DNA of 5,438 nt from JBHIET01 sp046760785 (lineage in GTDB: Bacteria; Chloroflexota; Anaerolineae; B4-G1), in assembly GCA_046760785.1 (NCBI GenBank), contig JBHIET010000130.1, forward strand, positions 1 through 5,438. Direction: 5' to 3'. Below are positions 4,435-5,438 of this stretch, piece by piece (the first letter of the stretch is position 1; each line of letters opens with the position of its first letter). The position numbers and the translations under genes are program-made. The notes beneath the pieces were generated by a model. It searched no databases, was not told the DNA's origin, and saw nothing but the letters and a program-made list of their open reading frames with translations.

Positions 4435-5274
4435 ATGTCCATCTTCGACCTGTTCTGGATCTTCTTCATGTTCACCAGCCTCTTGCCGGCCATCCAGAAA
4501 CGCATGCTGGAGGCGGCGCGCCTGAAGTTGATGCGCGAGCTAGAAAAGCAGCGCAACAGCCGCGTCATCGCCCTCATCCACCGGCAGGAGACGATGGCGC
4601 TGCTGGGCTTTCCTCTCTTTCGCTACATTGACATCGAGGATAGCGAGGAGGTGCTGCGGGCCATCAAGCTGACCGATGACACGGTGCCGATTGACCTGAT
4701 CCTGCACACGCCGGGCGGCCTGGTGCTGGCCTCGGAGCAGATCGCCCACGCGCTCTGCCGCCATCCGGCCAGAGTGACCGTCTTCGTGCCTCACTACGCT
4801 ATGTCGGGCGGCACGCTGCTGGCGCTGGCCGCCGACGAGATCGTGATGGATGAGAACGCCGTCCTGGGACCGGTGGACCCCCAACTGGGGGAGTACCCGG
4901 CGGCGTCTATTCTCAGGGCGGTGGCGCAGAAGGACGTCAACGAGGTAGACGACAAGACGCTCATCCTGGCCGATGTGGCACGCAAGGCCATCGCCCAGGT
5001 CAAAGATCGAGCACAGACGATCTTGGCCGAGCACATACCTGGGGAACGGGCAGAGGCGCTGGCCGAAACGCTCTCCGAAGGGCGCTGGACCCACGATTAT
5101 CCGATCACCGTCGAGGAGGGACAGAAACTGGGCCTCCCGATCAGCACCGAGATGCCCGAGGAAGTCTACAAATTGATGACGCTCTACCGCCAGCGGGGCC
5201 AACGCCGCCCCTCGGTGCAGTACATCCCGGTGCCCTACCATCCCAGCGGGGAGAAGGGTGGAGGCCAGGAGTAA
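4435..5274 (+). CDS. SDH family Clp-fold membrane-anchored serine protease
   Basis: The 279-residue product belongs to the SDH_sah/ClpP-SppA superfamily (PF01972), whose members are membrane-bound peptidases despite the historical name serine dehydrogenase proteinase. Residues 4-20 (FDLFWIFFMFTSLLPAI) form an N-terminal anchor, followed by a charged helix (21-50). The Clp fold starts near 44. HTPGG (91-95) forms the oxyanion-hole loop and the nucleophile is S124 in HYAMSGGT (120-127), followed by LAADEIVMDENAVLGPVDPQ, a strongly conserved block. The family is expected to use a Ser-Lys dyad; K166, K174 and K184 are in the right region and K166, 42 residues after S124, is closest to the spacing in related proteases. 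The C-terminus is a basic, Pro-rich tail. The gene follows the rhomboid by 31 bp and is transcribed with it, pairing two membrane proteases in one operon. A role in membrane protein quality control or signal processing is likely but unproven. Confidence 0.93.
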   Translation: MSIFDLFWIFFMFTSLLPAIQKRMLEAARLKLMRELEKQRNSRVIALIHRQETMALLGFPLFRYIDIEDSEEVLRAIKLTDDTVPIDLILHTPGGLVLASEQIAHALCRHPARVTVFVPHYAMSGGTLLALAADEIVMDENAVLGPVDPQLGEYPAASILRAVAQKDVNEVDDKTLILADVARKAIAQVKDRAQTILAEHIPGERAEALAETLSEGRWTHDYPITVEEGQKLGLPISTEMPEEVYKLMTLYRQRGQRRPSVQYIPVPYHPSGEKGGGQE

Positions 5275-5290
5275 ACTGCCGACAAATTCA

Positions 5291-5438
5291 ATGAAAGTCA
5301 GTGTTTTAGGCTCTTCCCTGCTCGCTCTTGCTGCCATCTCGCTCGGCTTGGTGCTGGCGTTCGAGTGGTACCACGCCGACCGTATCTACCCGGGCGTGCA
5401 CGTCTGGGGCGTGGACGTGGGCGGAATGCGGCCCGAGG
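5291..5438 (+). CDS. VanW/PG_binding_4-type envelope protein, 5' part only
   Basis: The visible 49 codons, cut by the window edge, read MKVSVLGSSLLALAAISLGL then a hydrophobic anchor ending near residue 24, then EWYHADRIYPGVHVWGVDVG followed by GMRPE. The pattern IYPGVxVxGVDVGGM just after a single membrane anchor is the hallmark start of the PG_binding_4 domain, which in longer proteins precedes a VanW domain or an L,D-transpeptidase (YkuD) domain, both extracytoplasmic and cell-wall related. Which one follows cannot be seen. The ATG at 5291 is 16 bp after the protease gene but lacks a good binding site. A GTG at 5258, overlapping the protease gene, has GGGGAG at 5248-5253 and would add 11 residues (VEARSKLPTNS); it is an equally reasonable start. 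Either way it is co-transcribed with the two proteases. Confidence 0.8.
   Translation, partial: MKVSVLGSSLLALAAISLGLVLAFEWYHADRIYPGVHVWGVDVGGMRPE

Noticed and set aside
4540..5337. 265-residue open frame on the minus strand
   Set aside because: It lies antisense to the SDH-type protease, is rich in His, Gln and Arg, and has no recognisable domain; the plus-strand gene explains the region fully.

Overview
The window is a piece of a moderately GC-rich bacterial chromosome. The gene families, the style of the N-terminus of the VanW-like protein and the many GC-rich palindromic intergenic repeats suggest Chloroflexota (Anaerolineae-like). No rRNA or marker gene is present, so this is an inference from gene style and not a firm placement.

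Region 1 (1-896) is a decayed accessory patch. It holds the remains of a two-gene unit: a small conserved hypothetical/nuclease-like protein, followed with a 16-base overlap by the N-terminal part of a DUF2283 protein. The arrangement resembles toxin-antitoxin-like pairs. The first gene is split by a 222-bp element (131-352) that has imperfect terminal inverted repeats beginning TACAGC, is flanked by the 5-bp direct repeat CTAAG, and carries strong internal hairpins. Removing the element plus one CTAAG copy rejoins the reading frame exactly. The stretch 646-849 has no gene, only a short inverted repeat.

Region 2 (850-3260, minus strand) is a three-gene operon read right to left: an ECF sigma factor, its zinc-binding membrane anti-sigma factor (joined by an ATGA stop/start overlap), and a multi-pass membrane protein of unknown function. 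A hairpin terminator at 850-872 closes it.

Region 3 (3261-3704) is a divergent intergenic region. It holds an 82-bp imperfect palindrome, a second copy of a short repeat that also opens the window, a good housekeeping-type promoter (TTGCCA, 16 bp, TATACT) pointing right, and a short run of degenerate heptamers.

Region 4 (3705-5438, plus strand) is an operon of a rhomboid intramembrane protease, a membrane-anchored Clp-fold serine protease of the SDH family, and the start of a VanW/PG_binding_4-type cell-envelope protein that runs off the window. Together the right half looks like an envelope-sensing sigma/anti-sigma system back to back with a membrane-proteolysis and cell-wall operon. A functional link between the two is a hypothesis only. 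I see no CRISPR array, tRNA, rRNA or complete transposase gene.
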